Positions 29,310 through 38,802 are shown, numbered from the stretch's first letter. The stretch: 64,000 bases of DNA from Paraherbaspirillum soli (GCF_042654985.1 NZ_JBHSMT010000030.1:76769-140768), one strand, 5' to 3'. Numbers and translations are program-made. The notes: generated from the letters alone by a model not told the origin.

Positions 29310-29960
29310 ATGAGACGCACTTACGCCGTGATCGGGCTGGGCGCGTTCGGCTCCACCGTCGCCACGCAACTGGCGCGGCTCGGCAACGACGTCATCGGCA
29401 TCGACCTCAATCCCGACCTGGTCAACGACGTGGCGGACCACATCATCCAGGCAGTGGTGGCCGATGCCCGCGATGAAAAAGTCCTGCGCGACCTCAGCGT
29501 GCACGAATGCGATGTGGTGGTGATCGCCATCGGCGAAGATCTGGAAGCCAACTTGCTGGCGACGCTGATCGTCAAAAGCATGGACAAGCCCAAAGTCTGG
29601 TCCAAGGCGCTCAACCACAACCACCACCAGATCCTGCACAAGCTCGGCACCGACCACATCATCCATCCCGAGCACGAGATGGGTTTGCGGCTGGCGAACA
29701 CCCTGATCTATCCGGAAGTGCTGGACTACATCAGCCTGGGCCACGACCAGTTCACGGTCGAAGTGCGCGCCTCGGAACGGCTGGCGGGCAAAACGCTGGA
29801 ACATCTGCACCTGCCGGAACACCACGTGCAATGCCTGCTGGTCAAACACGAAGAGCGCGTGATGGCGCCGGCCGACGACCAATACCTGTTCCAGGTCGAC
29901 GACCAGATCGTGCTGCTGGGCACTTTGGGAAATTTACGCAAGATCATCAAATACCTATGA
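29310..29960 (+). CDS. Potassium channel regulatory subunit, KtrA/TrkA family
   Basis: A 216-residue cytoplasmic RCK protein that gates the K+ translocating subunit encoded next to it. The N-terminal Rossmann domain has Y-A-V-I-G-L-G-A-F-G-S-T-V-A and the nucleotide-binding acidic I-D-L-N-P at the end of beta 2. The C-terminal RCK_C domain runs from about 135 to 216 (V-R-A-S-E-R-L-A-G-K-T-L). A single RCK unit of this size is Ktr-like rather than the doubled TrkA. RBS GAGGTG is 4-5 bp upstream. It is 7 bp before the channel gene, forming an operon. Confidence 0.92.
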   Translation: MRRTYAVIGLGAFGSTVATQLARLGNDVIGIDLNPDLVNDVADHIIQAVVADARDEKVLRDLSVHECDVVVIAIGEDLEANLLATLIVKSMDKPKVWSKALNHNHHQILHKLGTDHIIHPEHEMGLRLANTLIYPEVLDYISLGHDQFTVEVRASERLAGKTLEHLHLPEHHVQCLLVKHEERVMAPADDQYLFQVDDQIVLLGTLGNLRKIIKYL

Positions 29961-29967
29961 GCCGCGC

Positions 29968-31329
29968 ATGAGACCAGTCCCGCCGCCGAAGCGTCTACTG
30001 CTGCAAGCAAAAAACCATCTGCTGGGCCTGGCGCCGCCGCAATTCCTGACGCTGTCTTTTGTACTGCTGGCGCTGGCCGGGACGCTGCTGCTGAAGCTGC
30101 CGCTGGCGACCCATACCCCGATCAGCTGGCTGCAGGCGATGTTTACCGCCACTTCCGCTTCCACTGTGACCGGTCTGATCGTGCTGGATACCGGCACCCA
30201 ATTCACCTTGTTCGGGCAGTCGGTGCTGATCGTCCTGATGCAATGCGGCGGCCTGGGACTGATGGCGTTTGGCGTGCTCATCATCCATGTGATGAGCGGC
30301 CAGCTGGCATTGCGCCATCGGACCGCCCTGCGCGAAGCGCTCAATCAAAGCGAGCAGGCCGACATGCGGCGCATATTGGGCTTGCTGTTCGGCTTCACCA
30401 TCAGCATGGAATTGCTGGGCACGGCCTTGCTGGCGCTGCATTGGGTGCCGCAGCTGGGATGGTCGCGCGGTCTGTTCTACAGTTTTTTTCACGCGATCTC
30501 GGCGTTCAACAATGCCGGCTTTTCGCTGCAATCGGACAATCTGGCCAGCAACGTCGGCGATCCGCTGATCAATATCGTGATTACCGGCTTGCTGATCTCG
30601 GGCGGCATCGGTTTTGTGGTGGTGGCCGACATGCTCGGCAAATCGCGCTTTCGCGATTACTCGCTGCATACCAAATTGATGCTGATCGGCACGCTGGCGC
30701 TCAACCTGATCGCGATGCTGGTGATCCTGGTGCTGGAATACGGCAACCCGGCGACCTTGGGCGGGCTGTCCAGTTTCAGCACCAAATTATGGGCGGCCTG
30801 GTTCCAGGCGGTCACGCCGCGCACCGCCGGCTTCAATACAATCGACATTCAGGCGCTGTTGCCGGCCACCGCGTTTTTCATCATGGGCTTGATGTTCATC
30901 GGCGGCGGCAGCGGCTCGACCGCCAGCGGCATCAAACTCAGTACCTTCATGGTGCTGCTGCTGGCAACCAGGGCTTTTCTCCGGCAGCGCCAGCATCCGG
31001 TAGTGTTCGGCCGCAGCCTGGATTCCAACGTGATTCTCAGGGCGCTGGCGATTACCGTCATTTCCTTGTTCTGCGTCATCACCGGCACTTTGCTGCTGAC
31101 GATTACCGAGAAGGGGCCATTCCTCGATCTGGCGTTCGAAGTGGTGTCAGCCTTCGGCACCGCCGGCTTGTCGCGCGGCCTGACCGCCGATTTGTCGATG
31201 GCCGGCCAGTGCGTGATCATGCTGCTGATGCTGATCGGCCGGGTCGGCCCGCTGACTCTGGCGTTCACACTGGCCAACCCGCACAGCACCCGCATCAAAT
31301 ATCCGGTCAGGCAAGTCAACATCGGCTGA
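29968..31329 (+). CDS. Potassium uptake channel subunit, KtrB/TrkH family
   Basis: A 453-residue inner-membrane K+ transporter with four M1-P-M2 units. Selectivity-filter-like pore loops are visible as S-A-S-T-V-T-G-L (about residue 65), F-N-N-A-G-F-S (about 180), T-P-R-T-A-G-F-N (about 290) and F-G-T-A-G-L-S-R-G (about 395), each with the central glycine. Its length suits KtrB. The first 25 residues are basic and cytoplasmic. It is co-transcribed with the RCK subunit and convergent with the aldo/keto reductase gene 11 bp away. Confidence 0.93.
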   Translation: MRPVPPPKRLLLQAKNHLLGLAPPQFLTLSFVLLALAGTLLLKLPLATHTPISWLQAMFTATSASTVTGLIVLDTGTQFTLFGQSVLIVLMQCGGLGLMAFGVLIIHVMSGQLALRHRTALREALNQSEQADMRRILGLLFGFTISMELLGTALLALHWVPQLGWSRGLFYSFFHAISAFNNAGFSLQSDNLASNVGDPLINIVITGLLISGGIGFVVVADMLGKSRFRDYSLHTKLMLIGTLALNLIAMLVILVLEYGNPATLGGLSSFSTKLWAAWFQAVTPRTAGFNTIDIQALLPATAFFIMGLMFIGGGSGSTASGIKLSTFMVLLLATRAFLRQRQHPVVFGRSLDSNVILRALAITVISLFCVITGTLLLTITEKGPFLDLAFEVVSAFGTAGLSRGLTADLSMAGQCVIMLLMLIGRVGPLTLAFTLANPHSTRIKYPVRQVNIG

Positions 31330-31340
31330 CCGAAGACCGG

Positions 31341-32339
31341 TCAGAGCTCGACCATTCCCAGCTCCACCTCGCCGTAACGCTGACCGACGATACGCTCGGC
31401 GGCCAGCGCGGCCTGGATCGCAACCAGTTCATCCGCCTGCAACGCGATCCCGGCGGCCGCCACGTTCTCTTCCAGATGCCGGATCTGCCTTGCCCCGGGG
31501 ATAGGCACAATCTGTTCGCCCTGCGCCAGCAGCCAGGCCAGCGCCAGTTGCGCCGGGGTGCAGCCGCGCCGATCGGCCAGCACGGTCAGCGCCTCGATCA
31601 GCGTCCGGTTGCTGTGCATCGCCGCATCCTGGAAGCGCGGCAGCGTGCGCCGGTAGTCATCGGCCGCGAGTCCCTGCGTGTCGTTCAGCTTGCCGGTCAA
31701 AAATCCCCGACCCAACGGACTGTACGGCACAAAACCCACGCCCAGCTCGACGCAGGCCGGCAACACTTCACGCTCCGGCTCGCGGCTCCATAACGAATAT
31801 TCAGACTGCACCGCCGCAATCGGATGCACCGCATGGGCGCGCCGCAACGTGGCGGCGGAGACCTCCGACAACCCCAGGTGGCGCACCTTTCCGGCCCGCA
31901 CCAGATCCGCCATCGCGCCCACCGTATCCTCGATCGGCACTTGCGGATCGACCCGGTGCTGATACAGCAGATCGATGCTTTCCACCCCCAGGCGCTTGAG
32001 CGAACCTTCCACCGCCTCGCGCACATGTTGCGGGCGGCTGTCGACCCCGGCCATGCGCGCCACGCCCTCGCCGTGCGGCAGGATCTTGAACCCGAATTTG
32101 GTGGCGATGGTCACCTTCCCGCGCACCGCTTGCAGGGCGCGCCCGACCAGCTCCTCGTTGACATAAGGACCGTAAACCTCGGCCGTATCGAAATGGGTGA
32201 CGCCAAGTTCGACCGCATGTTGCAAGGTGCGGATCGATTGCGCCTGGTCGGCGCCGCCATAGGCGAAGCTCATGCCCATGCAGCCGAGGCCGAGCGAGGA
32301 AACGTTCAGGCCATGCCGGCCCAGTGTGCGGATTTTCAT
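31341..32339 (-). CDS. Aldo/keto reductase
   Basis: A 332-residue TIM-barrel NADPH reductase. It starts M-K-I-R-T-L-G-R-H-G-L-N-V-S-S-L-G-L-G-C-M-G-M-S. The catalytic tetrad is visible: Asp and Tyr in F-D-T-A-E-V-Y-G-P, Lys in A-T-K-F-G-F and His in Y-Q-H-R-V-D-P. The AKR13/YajO-like group fits best. The substrate is unknown. ATG 32339 is chosen for AGGAG 8 bp upstream and for the homology; the open frame continues upstream without a signal. It is divergent from a LysR gene, its probable regulator. Confidence 0.93.
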   Translation of the reverse strand: MKIRTLGRHGLNVSSLGLGCMGMSFAYGGADQAQSIRTLQHAVELGVTHFDTAEVYGPYVNEELVGRALQAVRGKVTIATKFGFKILPHGEGVARMAGVDSRPQHVREAVEGSLKRLGVESIDLLYQHRVDPQVPIEDTVGAMADLVRAGKVRHLGLSEVSAATLRRAHAVHPIAAVQSEYSLWSREPEREVLPACVELGVGFVPYSPLGRGFLTGKLNDTQGLAADDYRRTLPRFQDAAMHSNRTLIEALTVLADRRGCTPAQLALAWLLAQGEQIVPIPGARQIRHLEENVAAAGIALQADELVAIQAALAAERIVGQRYGEVELGMVEL

Positions 32340-32441
32340 AGCAATTACTCCTATATCAGTGGTGACGCCGATAGTATCCTCTGCTAAATTACTTCCGATA
32401 AGCCATGTTATGACGCATGAAATACTGAACATAATTCATCA

Positions 32442-33335
32442 ATGACCAAACCCGACCTGACCGAACTGGACGCCTTCGCCTGCGTGGCGCGCCATCGCAA
32501 CTTCAACAAGGCCGCCCTGGAACGCGGCGTTTCCGCATCGGCGCTGAGCCATGCCATGCGCAAGCTGGAAACCCGGCTGGGAGTGCGCCTGCTCAACCGC
32601 ACCACGCGCAGCGTGACCCCGACCGAGGCCGGCGAACAGCTGCTGGCATCGCTAAGACCGGCGTTGCGCGACATCGACAAAGCACTGGATGAAGTCAACC
32701 GTTTCCGCGACACGCCACGCGGCACGCTGCGGCTCAATGTGCCACGGCCGGCGGCGCGGCTGCTGCTGGCGCCGCTGTTCGGGCGCTTCCTGGCGGCCTA
32801 CCCGCAAGTCCGGCTGGAAGTGGTGACCGACGACGGCCTGGTCGATATCGTCGCCGCCGGCTTCGACGCCGGCATCCGCTTCGGCGAGAGCCTGGCACGC
32901 GACATGATCGCGCTTCCGCTGGGACCGGCGCTGCGTTTTATCGTGGTCGCCGCCCCGGCTTACGCCGCCGCGCATGGCTTGCCGCAACGGCCGCAAGAAT
33001 TGAAGGAGCATGCCTGCATCGGCCGCCGCTTTCCGAGCGGCGCGGTGTATGCATGGGAGTTCGCCAAGGATGGCGAAACGCTGGCGCTCCAGGTCGATGG
33101 TCCGCTGCTGCTGGACGACGACGAACTGATGATCCGCGCCGCGCTGGACGGCGTCGGCCTGAGTTATGTCTACGAAGTCCAGGCGCAAGAACTGATCGCC
33201 CAAGGGCGGCTGTTGCGGGTTCTGGACGACTGGTGCCCGCCGATGCCGGGTTTCTATCTTTATTACCCGAGCCGGCAGCAGATGCCGACCACCTTGCGGG
33301 TGCTCATCGACATGCTGCGCGGCAAACCGGTTTAG
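32442..33335 (+). CDS. LysR family transcriptional regulator
   Basis: A 297-residue regulator with an N-terminal winged helix (L-D-A-F-A-C-V-A-R-H-R-N-F-N-K-A-A-L-E, ending S-H-A-M-R-K-L-E-T-R-L-G-V-R-L-L-N-R-T-T-R) and a C-terminal effector domain. The asparagine-lysine in place of the usual serine-A-A is a common variant in the PgrR/DmlR subgroup. It is divergent from the aldo/keto reductase with about 100 bp between, which is the classical LysR-target layout. Confidence 0.91.
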   Translation: MTKPDLTELDAFACVARHRNFNKAALERGVSASALSHAMRKLETRLGVRLLNRTTRSVTPTEAGEQLLASLRPALRDIDKALDEVNRFRDTPRGTLRLNVPRPAARLLLAPLFGRFLAAYPQVRLEVVTDDGLVDIVAAGFDAGIRFGESLARDMIALPLGPALRFIVVAAPAYAAAHGLPQRPQELKEHACIGRRFPSGAVYAWEFAKDGETLALQVDGPLLLDDDELMIRAALDGVGLSYVYEVQAQELIAQGRLLRVLDDWCPPMPGFYLYYPSRQQMPTTLRVLIDMLRGKPV

Positions 33336-33480
33336 TCCTGCAAACAAAAGCGTCGAAACAGGCTCTAATCCGTCAGCGGCCAACATATTTCATCAAAGAG
33401 ATGTAAGTTTTCCACGCCGACTCTGACCAATGGGAAGCTGGTTCAGGGCAATCCGTTTTAAAACTTCAGGAGAATCTTTC

Positions 33481-33975
33481 ATGAGCACCCGACGCAAGGT
33501 CATTTTCAGGGGCACAAGCTTGTTGCTGGCGGCCGGACTGCTGCCGCTCTGGCGCTTCCATCGCTCAGCCGCGGCGGCCGAAGTATTCGAAGTCACCAAA
33601 CCCGATGCGGAATGGCGCAAATTGCTAACCGACACGCAATATGCAATTTTGCGGCAGGAAGGCACCGAGCGGCCGTTCACCAGCCCGCTCAACCACGAAA
33701 AGCGCCCCGGCCTGTTCTCCTGTGCCGCTTGCGATCTGCCTCTGTTCTCGTCCAAAACCAAATACGACAGCGGCACCGGCTGGCCCAGCTTTTGGCAGCC
33801 GCTGCCGAATGCGATCGGTACCCGCAAGGACAGCACCTTCGGCATGACCCGCACCGAAGTCCACTGCCGCCGCTGCGGCGGCCATCTGGGGCACGTGTTT
33901 GACGACGGCCCGAAGCCGACCGGTTTGCGCTATTGCATGAACGGGGCGGCGATGAAATTCAAGGCCGACGCCTGA
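33481..33975 (+). CDS. msrB: Exported methionine-R-sulfoxide reductase (Tat signal)
   Basis: A 164-residue MsrB with an N-terminal twin-arginine type signal (S-T-R-R-K-V-I-F, hydrophobic stretch to A-A-A-A at about residue 37), so it probably works in the periplasm. The enzyme domain has C-A-A-C and C-R-R-C zinc ligands and the catalytic cysteine in R-Y-C-M-N-G. ATG 33481 has AGGAG 8 bp upstream. It is followed 24 bp later by an exported MsrA, so the two stereo-specific activities are made together outside the cytoplasm. It differs from the cytoplasmic MsrB at 19352. Confidence 0.92.
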   Translation: MSTRRKVIFRGTSLLLAAGLLPLWRFHRSAAAAEVFEVTKPDAEWRKLLTDTQYAILRQEGTERPFTSPLNHEKRPGLFSCAACDLPLFSSKTKYDSGTGWPSFWQPLPNAIGTRKDSTFGMTRTEVHCRRCGGHLGHVFDDGPKPTGLRYCMNGAAMKFKADA

Positions 33976-33999
33976 GTGAATAATTCAAGGAGAAACACA

Positions 34000-34713
34000 A
34001 TGAAATCGAAATCGCAACGCATCGCCGGCGCACTCTGCACCGTATCGCTGCTGGTCGCCGGCGCCATCTGGTGGCAGCCCGGCATCTCGGCCGAACTCGC
34101 GGTCAAAATCCCGCCGCCGCTAGTGGATGAGACCGTCGCACCCGACGCCGCAAGCGAAACCGCTGTACTGGCCGGCGGTTGTTTCTGGGGCGTGCAAGCC
34201 GTGTTCCAACACACCCAGGGCGTGACCCGGGTCGTGTCGGGCTACGCCGGCGGCGCCAAGGACACCGCCAAATACGAGATCGTCAGCAGCGGCTCCACCG
34301 GCCACGCCGAAGCGGTAAAAATCAGCTTCGATCCGCACAAGATCACTTACGGCAAACTGCTGCAGATCTATTTTTCCGTGGCGCACGACCCGACCCAGCT
34401 GAACCGGCAAGGGCCGGATAGCGGCAGCCAATACCGCTCCGCGATCTTCTACGGCAACCCCGAGCAAAAACGGATCGCCGACAGCTATATCGCCCAACTG
34501 GACGCCGCCAAAGTCTATCGGGGACACGTGGTAACCCAGTCCGTGCCGCTGAACGCCTTCTATCAGGCCGAGGACTACCACCAGGACTACGCCACCCTGC
34601 ACCCGGCCCAACCCTATATCGCGATCTACGACCTGCCCAAGATCGACAACCTGAAGCGCATGTTCCCGGCTGAATATCGGGAGAAACCGGTTACCGTGGC
34701 GGCTATTAAATAA
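34000..34713 (+). CDS. msrA: Exported methionine-S-sulfoxide reductase
   Basis: A 237-residue MsrA with a hydrophobic N-terminal export segment (residues 8-30) and a proline-rich linker. The catalytic domain starts at about residue 50 with A-V-L-A-G-G-C-F-W-G; the cysteine is the nucleophile. G-Y-A-G-G, G-H-A-E-A-V and D-P-T-Q-L-N-R-Q-G-P-D-x-G-x-Q-Y-R-S follow as expected. ATG 34000 has AAGGAG 7 bp upstream. With the preceding MsrB it forms an extracytoplasmic repair pair. Family A repeat 3 follows 11 bp after the stop. Confidence 0.93.
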   Translation: MKSKSQRIAGALCTVSLLVAGAIWWQPGISAELAVKIPPPLVDETVAPDAASETAVLAGGCFWGVQAVFQHTQGVTRVVSGYAGGAKDTAKYEIVSSGSTGHAEAVKISFDPHKITYGKLLQIYFSVAHDPTQLNRQGPDSGSQYRSAIFYGNPEQKRIADSYIAQLDAAKVYRGHVVTQSVPLNAFYQAEDYHQDYATLHPAQPYIAIYDLPKIDNLKRMFPAEYREKPVTVAAIK

Positions 34714-34724
34714 TAGTAGGGATA

Positions 34725-34820
34725 GTAGGGCGGAAAAGCGCAGCGCCTTCCGCCGTTCTGGATGCATCAAATGTCTGTGGCACATCCAACGGCGGATAAC
34801 GCTGCGCTCATCCGCCCTAC
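34725..34820. repeat. Palindromic intergenic repeat, family A copy 3
   Basis: About 96 bp, with GTAGGGCGGAAAAGCGCAGC at the left end and GCTGCGCTCATCCGCCCTAC at the right end. The halves are of the two subtypes in the order opposite to copy 2. Its right end touches the stop codon of the LysR gene at 34820, so it lies between two converging genes and may serve as a bidirectional stop. Confidence 0.88.
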
Positions 34821-35710
34821 TAAACATCCCGGCCGAAACGCGCCACCACAAACTCGACAAACGACTTCAACTTGGGCGTCATCTTGCGATTCGATGCAAT
34901 CACGATGTGCATAGGCTTGTGCGGCAACGCATAGTTGTCCAGGATCCGGACCAGCCGGCCGGCGGCGAGATCCTCGCGCAGCAAAGGCTCCGGCTGCATG
35001 ATGATGCCGAGCCCGTGCAAGGCCGCAGTGCGCAAGGCCATGCCGTTATTGACCCGAAACCGCCCGCCCACCTCGACCTCGAACTGGCCGCCGGCGTCGG
35101 CGAAACTCCAGCGGTTATACCGGTTGCCATACACAAAACTCATGCAATTGTGATCGCGCAGGTCGTGCGGCGTTTGCGGCGTGCCGCAGCGCGCCAGATA
35201 ATCCGGCGCGGCGCACACCAGCGCCCGGTACGGTTGCAACGGCCGCGCAATCAGGCTGGAATCAGGTAGCGCGCCGACCCGGATGCCGACCTCGTAGCCC
35301 TCTTCCACCAAGTCCACCACGCGATCATTCAAGGCCAGATCCAGCTCGACCTCCGGATGCTGCTCCAGATAAGTCCGCACCTCGGCGGTCAGCACCTGGG
35401 CTCCGAACGTGACCGGCGCCGTCACCCGCAACACCCCACGCGGCACCAGTTGCATCTCCTTGACCGAGGCATCGGCGGCCTCGATTTCCAGCAGCGCCTG
35501 CTTGCAGCGCTCGAAATACAACTGGCCGATCTCGGTCAGGCTCTGGCGCCGCGTCGTGCGGTTAAGCAGCCGCACGCCCAGATGCTCCTCCAGCTGCCGC
35601 ACATGCTTGCCAACCATCGTCGGCGAAATCCCGGCATCCTCCGCCGCCGCAGAAAACCCGCCCTTTTCTACGACGCGAACAAAAATCTGCATACTGCCTA
35701 AGCGATCCAT
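34820..35710 (-). CDS. LysR family transcriptional regulator
   Basis: A 296-residue regulator that starts M-D-R-L-G-S-M-Q-I-F-V-R-V-V-E-K-G-G-F-S-A-A-A. The helix-turn-helix ends with H-V-R-Q-L-E-E-H-L-G-V-R-L-L-N-R-T-T-R-R, and the effector domain follows. ATG 35710 has GGAGG 4 bp upstream and overlaps a GTG. It is divergent from the short-chain dehydrogenase gene at 35826; a 13-bp dyad lies between them. Confidence 0.92.
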   Translation of the reverse strand: MDRLGSMQIFVRVVEKGGFSAAAEDAGISPTMVGKHVRQLEEHLGVRLLNRTTRRQSLTEIGQLYFERCKQALLEIEAADASVKEMQLVPRGVLRVTAPVTFGAQVLTAEVRTYLEQHPEVELDLALNDRVVDLVEEGYEVGIRVGALPDSSLIARPLQPYRALVCAAPDYLARCGTPQTPHDLRDHNCMSFVYGNRYNRWSFADAGGQFEVEVGGRFRVNNGMALRTAALHGLGIIMQPEPLLREDLAAGRLVRILDNYALPHKPMHIVIASNRKMTPKLKSFVEFVVARFGRDV

Positions 35711-35725
35711 CACCCCTCCAATTAC

Positions 35726-35738
35726 ACACCATAGGTGT
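35726..35738. promoter_or_regulatory. Dyad ACACC-ATA-GGTGT, candidate LysR operator
   Basis: A perfect 5+3+5 palindrome in the 115-bp divergent region between the LysR gene and the SDR gene, 15 bp upstream of the LysR start. Position and symmetry suit a recognition site for that regulator; no binding evidence exists. Confidence 0.45.
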
Positions 35739-35825
35739 TAAGTGATAGTAATATTAAGCCATTTATCACCGATTAAGAAGCAATCATACTGTCATCTCTT
35801 TCTCCACAACCAACAAGAGGTCATC

Positions 35826-36425
35826 ATGAAAATCGCGATCATCGGCGCCACCGGCACCCTCGGCAAAGCAGTCGTCAAACAACTGGCAAGCCGCCATGAA
35901 ATCATCGAAGTCGGCAACACCAGCGGCCAGTACCAGGTCGACATCACCGACATCAACAGCGTGCAAAAACTGTTCAGCCAGATCGGCAAAATCGACGCCA
36001 TCGTATCGACCACCGGCAAACTACACTTCGGCCCGCTGCAAGAACTGACGCCGGAGCAATTCCAGGTCGGCCTGCGCGACAAGCTGATGGGCCAGATCAA
36101 CCTGGCGCTGGTCGCGCAACACCACCTCAACGACGGCGGCTCGATCACGCTGACCAGCGGCATCCTGACCGAAGAACCGATCCTGCAAGGCGCCAACGCC
36201 ACCACCGTCAACGCCGCCCTGGAAGGATTTGTGCGTGCCGCCGCCATCGAACTCAAGCGCGGTATCCGCATCAACGTCGTCAGCCCGACCGTGCTGGAAG
36301 AATCGCTAGCCAACTTCGGCGCCTTCTTTTACGGCTTCGAAGCCGTCCCCGCCAGCCGCGCCGCCATGGCCTACAGCCGCAGCGTCGAAGGCGCGCAGAC
36401 CGGCCGCGTTTATCAGGTCTGGTAG
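35826..36425 (+). CDS. Short-chain dehydrogenase-like protein
   Basis: A 199-residue single-domain Rossmann protein. It begins M-K-I-A-I-I-G-A-T-G-T-L-G-K-A-V, has D-I-T-D for the cofactor adenine site and a V-S-T-T-G-K strand. The usual catalytic Y-x-x-x-K is not evident: the corresponding stretch is T-V-N-A-A-L-E-G-F-V-R-A-A-A-I-E-L, so catalysis may be unusual or lost. This matches a known subgroup of short SDR proteins. RBS AGAGG precedes ATG 35826. It is divergent from and probably controlled by the LysR gene at 34820. Confidence 0.85.
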   Translation: MKIAIIGATGTLGKAVVKQLASRHEIIEVGNTSGQYQVDITDINSVQKLFSQIGKIDAIVSTTGKLHFGPLQELTPEQFQVGLRDKLMGQINLALVAQHHLNDGGSITLTSGILTEEPILQGANATTVNAALEGFVRAAAIELKRGIRINVVSPTVLEESLANFGAFFYGFEAVPASRAAMAYSRSVEGAQTGRVYQVW

Positions 36426-36582
36426 ACGTCAAGCCGACCAAATCAAGGGGGAGCAACCCTGCTCCCCGGCCTTGCATCAAATCCTGCATCCTTCTTCTTA
36501 CTTGATAGTAAGATTGCCAGCTGTCCCGCAGTACAACGCGGACCATCCGACCGGATTTGCCGGTCGTGCCCCCTCCATCAAT

Positions 36583-36716
36583 AGGGCACCTCTAAAAATT
36601 TACTGCGCGACCCAATCTCGGGGCTGCGATGCTCTCCCGCTCCGTACGGCTGCAGGTGTTGCAACATCGTCGCCCCGACCTTGGGCCGCTCGCTACGGTT
36701 TTTAGAGATGTCCAAC
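36583..36716. repeat. Palindromic intergenic repeat, family B copy 3
   Basis: About 134 bp from GGGCACCTCTAAAAATT to GGTTTTTAGAGATGTCC. The interior order (CCCAATCTCGGGGCTGCGATG, CCGTACGGCTGCAGGTGTTGC, CCCCGACCTTGGGCCGCTCGC) follows copy 2 closely. It ends 17 bp before the DUF2252 start, so any promoter or ribosome binding site close to that gene has been replaced by repeat sequence. The preceding 36448-36469 holds a GC-rich hairpin after the SDR gene. Confidence 0.88.
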
Positions 36717-36733
36717 AACATCATGAGCTTGCC

Positions 36734-37936
36734 ATGGCCAACATAGTGCGTCGCATCCAGGACTACAACGCGGGCCGCGATCCCGAACGGCTGCAGATGA
36801 AATACCGCAATATGCGCAGCAACGCCTTCGTCTTCCTGCGCGGCAGCTGCCACCTGTTCTATGACCGGCTGCCGTCAAGCGACCTGTTCAAATCGGCGCC
36901 GCTGGCCTGGATTTGCGGCGACCTGCACTTGGAAAACTTCGGCAGTTACAAGGGCGACAACCGGCTGGTCTACTTCGACATGAACGATTTCGACGAAGCC
37001 GTGCTGGCCCCGGCCAGCTGGGAACTGGTGCGCTTCCTGACCAGCGTGCTGGTCGGCGCCGACACCTTGTCGGCCACCGCCGCCGAAGCGCTGGTGCTGT
37101 GCCAGAGCTTTATCGACGCCTATGCCGCCGCGCTGGCCCAAGGCCATATGCGCTGGGTCGAGCGCGACACCGCGCAAGGCATCGTCGGCGACCTGCTCAA
37201 CAGCCTGCGCCAACGTCAGCGCCCACACCATCTCAACCGCCGCACCGAGCGCAAAGGCAAGCAACGCATCCTGCGGTTGGATGGAAAAAAGGCGCTGCCG
37301 GTCGGCGCCAAGCAGCGCGCCAGGATCACCGCATTCATGCAGCAATATGCCGCGCAACAGCCCGACCCGGACTTCTATCAAGTGCTGGATGTGGCGCGTC
37401 GGATCGCCGGCACCGGCAGCCTGGGCGTCGACCGCTACGTGATCCTGGTCCACGGTAAAGGCTCGCCGGACGGCAACTACCTGCTCGACCTCAAGCAAGC
37501 ACTGCCGTCCGCCCTGCTACCGCATTTGAAAGTGGCGCAACCGAAATGGAAAAGCGAAGCGCATCGCGTGGTCGAGCTACAGCGGCGCTGCCAGGCGGTA
37601 TCCATGGCCTTCCTGCAGCCGGTGATGGTTGGCAAGACCAGCTACGTCTTGCGCGGCCTGCAGCCGAGCGAAGACCGCGTCACCCTGGATAGGCCAAGCC
37701 ACACCATGCAAGAACTGCAGCGCGCCATCGGCACGATGGGCAAGATAGTCGCCTGGGACCAATTGCGCAGCGCCGGCCGTCAGGGTTCGGCAAGCGCCGA
37801 TGAACTGATCGACTTTGGTCAACGCAAGAAATGGAAGCGGCAGTTGATGGACATGGCGCTGGACTGCGCCGCCCAAGTCCACAAGGACTGGCTGACTTAC
37901 TGCCGCGCTTACGATGATGGAGATTTCACTTTGTGA
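36734..37936 (+). CDS. DUF2252 family protein
   Basis: A 400-residue cytoplasmic protein of a family with a protein-kinase-like fold and unknown function. Family features are K-Y-R-N-M-R-S-N-A-F-V-F-L-R-G-S-C, then W-I-C-G-D-L-H-L-E-N-F-G-S-Y, then Y-F-D-M-N-D-F-D-E-A, which together resemble the catalytic and metal-binding loops of aminoglycoside-kinase-like proteins. ATG 36734 gives a normal N-terminus but has no clear ribosome binding site, and a family B repeat lies directly upstream. A fragment of an IS3-type transposase follows. Confidence 0.85.
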   Translation: MANIVRRIQDYNAGRDPERLQMKYRNMRSNAFVFLRGSCHLFYDRLPSSDLFKSAPLAWICGDLHLENFGSYKGDNRLVYFDMNDFDEAVLAPASWELVRFLTSVLVGADTLSATAAEALVLCQSFIDAYAAALAQGHMRWVERDTAQGIVGDLLNSLRQRQRPHHLNRRTERKGKQRILRLDGKKALPVGAKQRARITAFMQQYAAQQPDPDFYQVLDVARRIAGTGSLGVDRYVILVHGKGSPDGNYLLDLKQALPSALLPHLKVAQPKWKSEAHRVVELQRRCQAVSMAFLQPVMVGKTSYVLRGLQPSEDRVTLDRPSHTMQELQRAIGTMGKIVAWDQLRSAGRQGSASADELIDFGQRKKWKRQLMDMALDCAAQVHKDWLTYCRAYDDGDFTL

Positions 37937-37991
37937 GGCTTGCACCTCAAACTATCCGCTGCCGGAACCACTGCGCCAGTTCTTGACAACT

Positions 37992-38063
37992 CGCACCGCC
38001 CACAGCGCGCTTGACGGAAGTACGCCTGATGAGTTTTACTATCGCAATCTTTCCGTCATGCAA
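37992..38063 (+). pseudogene. Probable C-terminal scrap of an IS3-family transposase
   Basis: In one plus-strand frame the codons read R-T-A-H-S-A-L-D-G-S-T-P-D-E-F-Y-Y-R-N-L, which resembles the C-terminal R-P-H-S-x-L-x-x-x-T-P-D-E-x-Y-x-x-x-L of IS3-family integrases. Nothing of the catalytic DDE core remains. It lies between DUF2252 and the FGE-like gene and overlaps the 5' side of the latter's open frame, marking an old insertion-deletion. Confidence 0.5.
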
Positions 38064-38082
38064 CGCCACTTCTGTCATCACC

Positions 38083-38790
<708 letters not shown>

Positions 38791-38802
38791 TGGTTGGCGT
38801 GC

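Noticed and set aside
29310..31329. A restriction or defence island around the RCK and channel genes
   Set aside because: The pair is a standard Ktr/Trk potassium system in core-like sequence.
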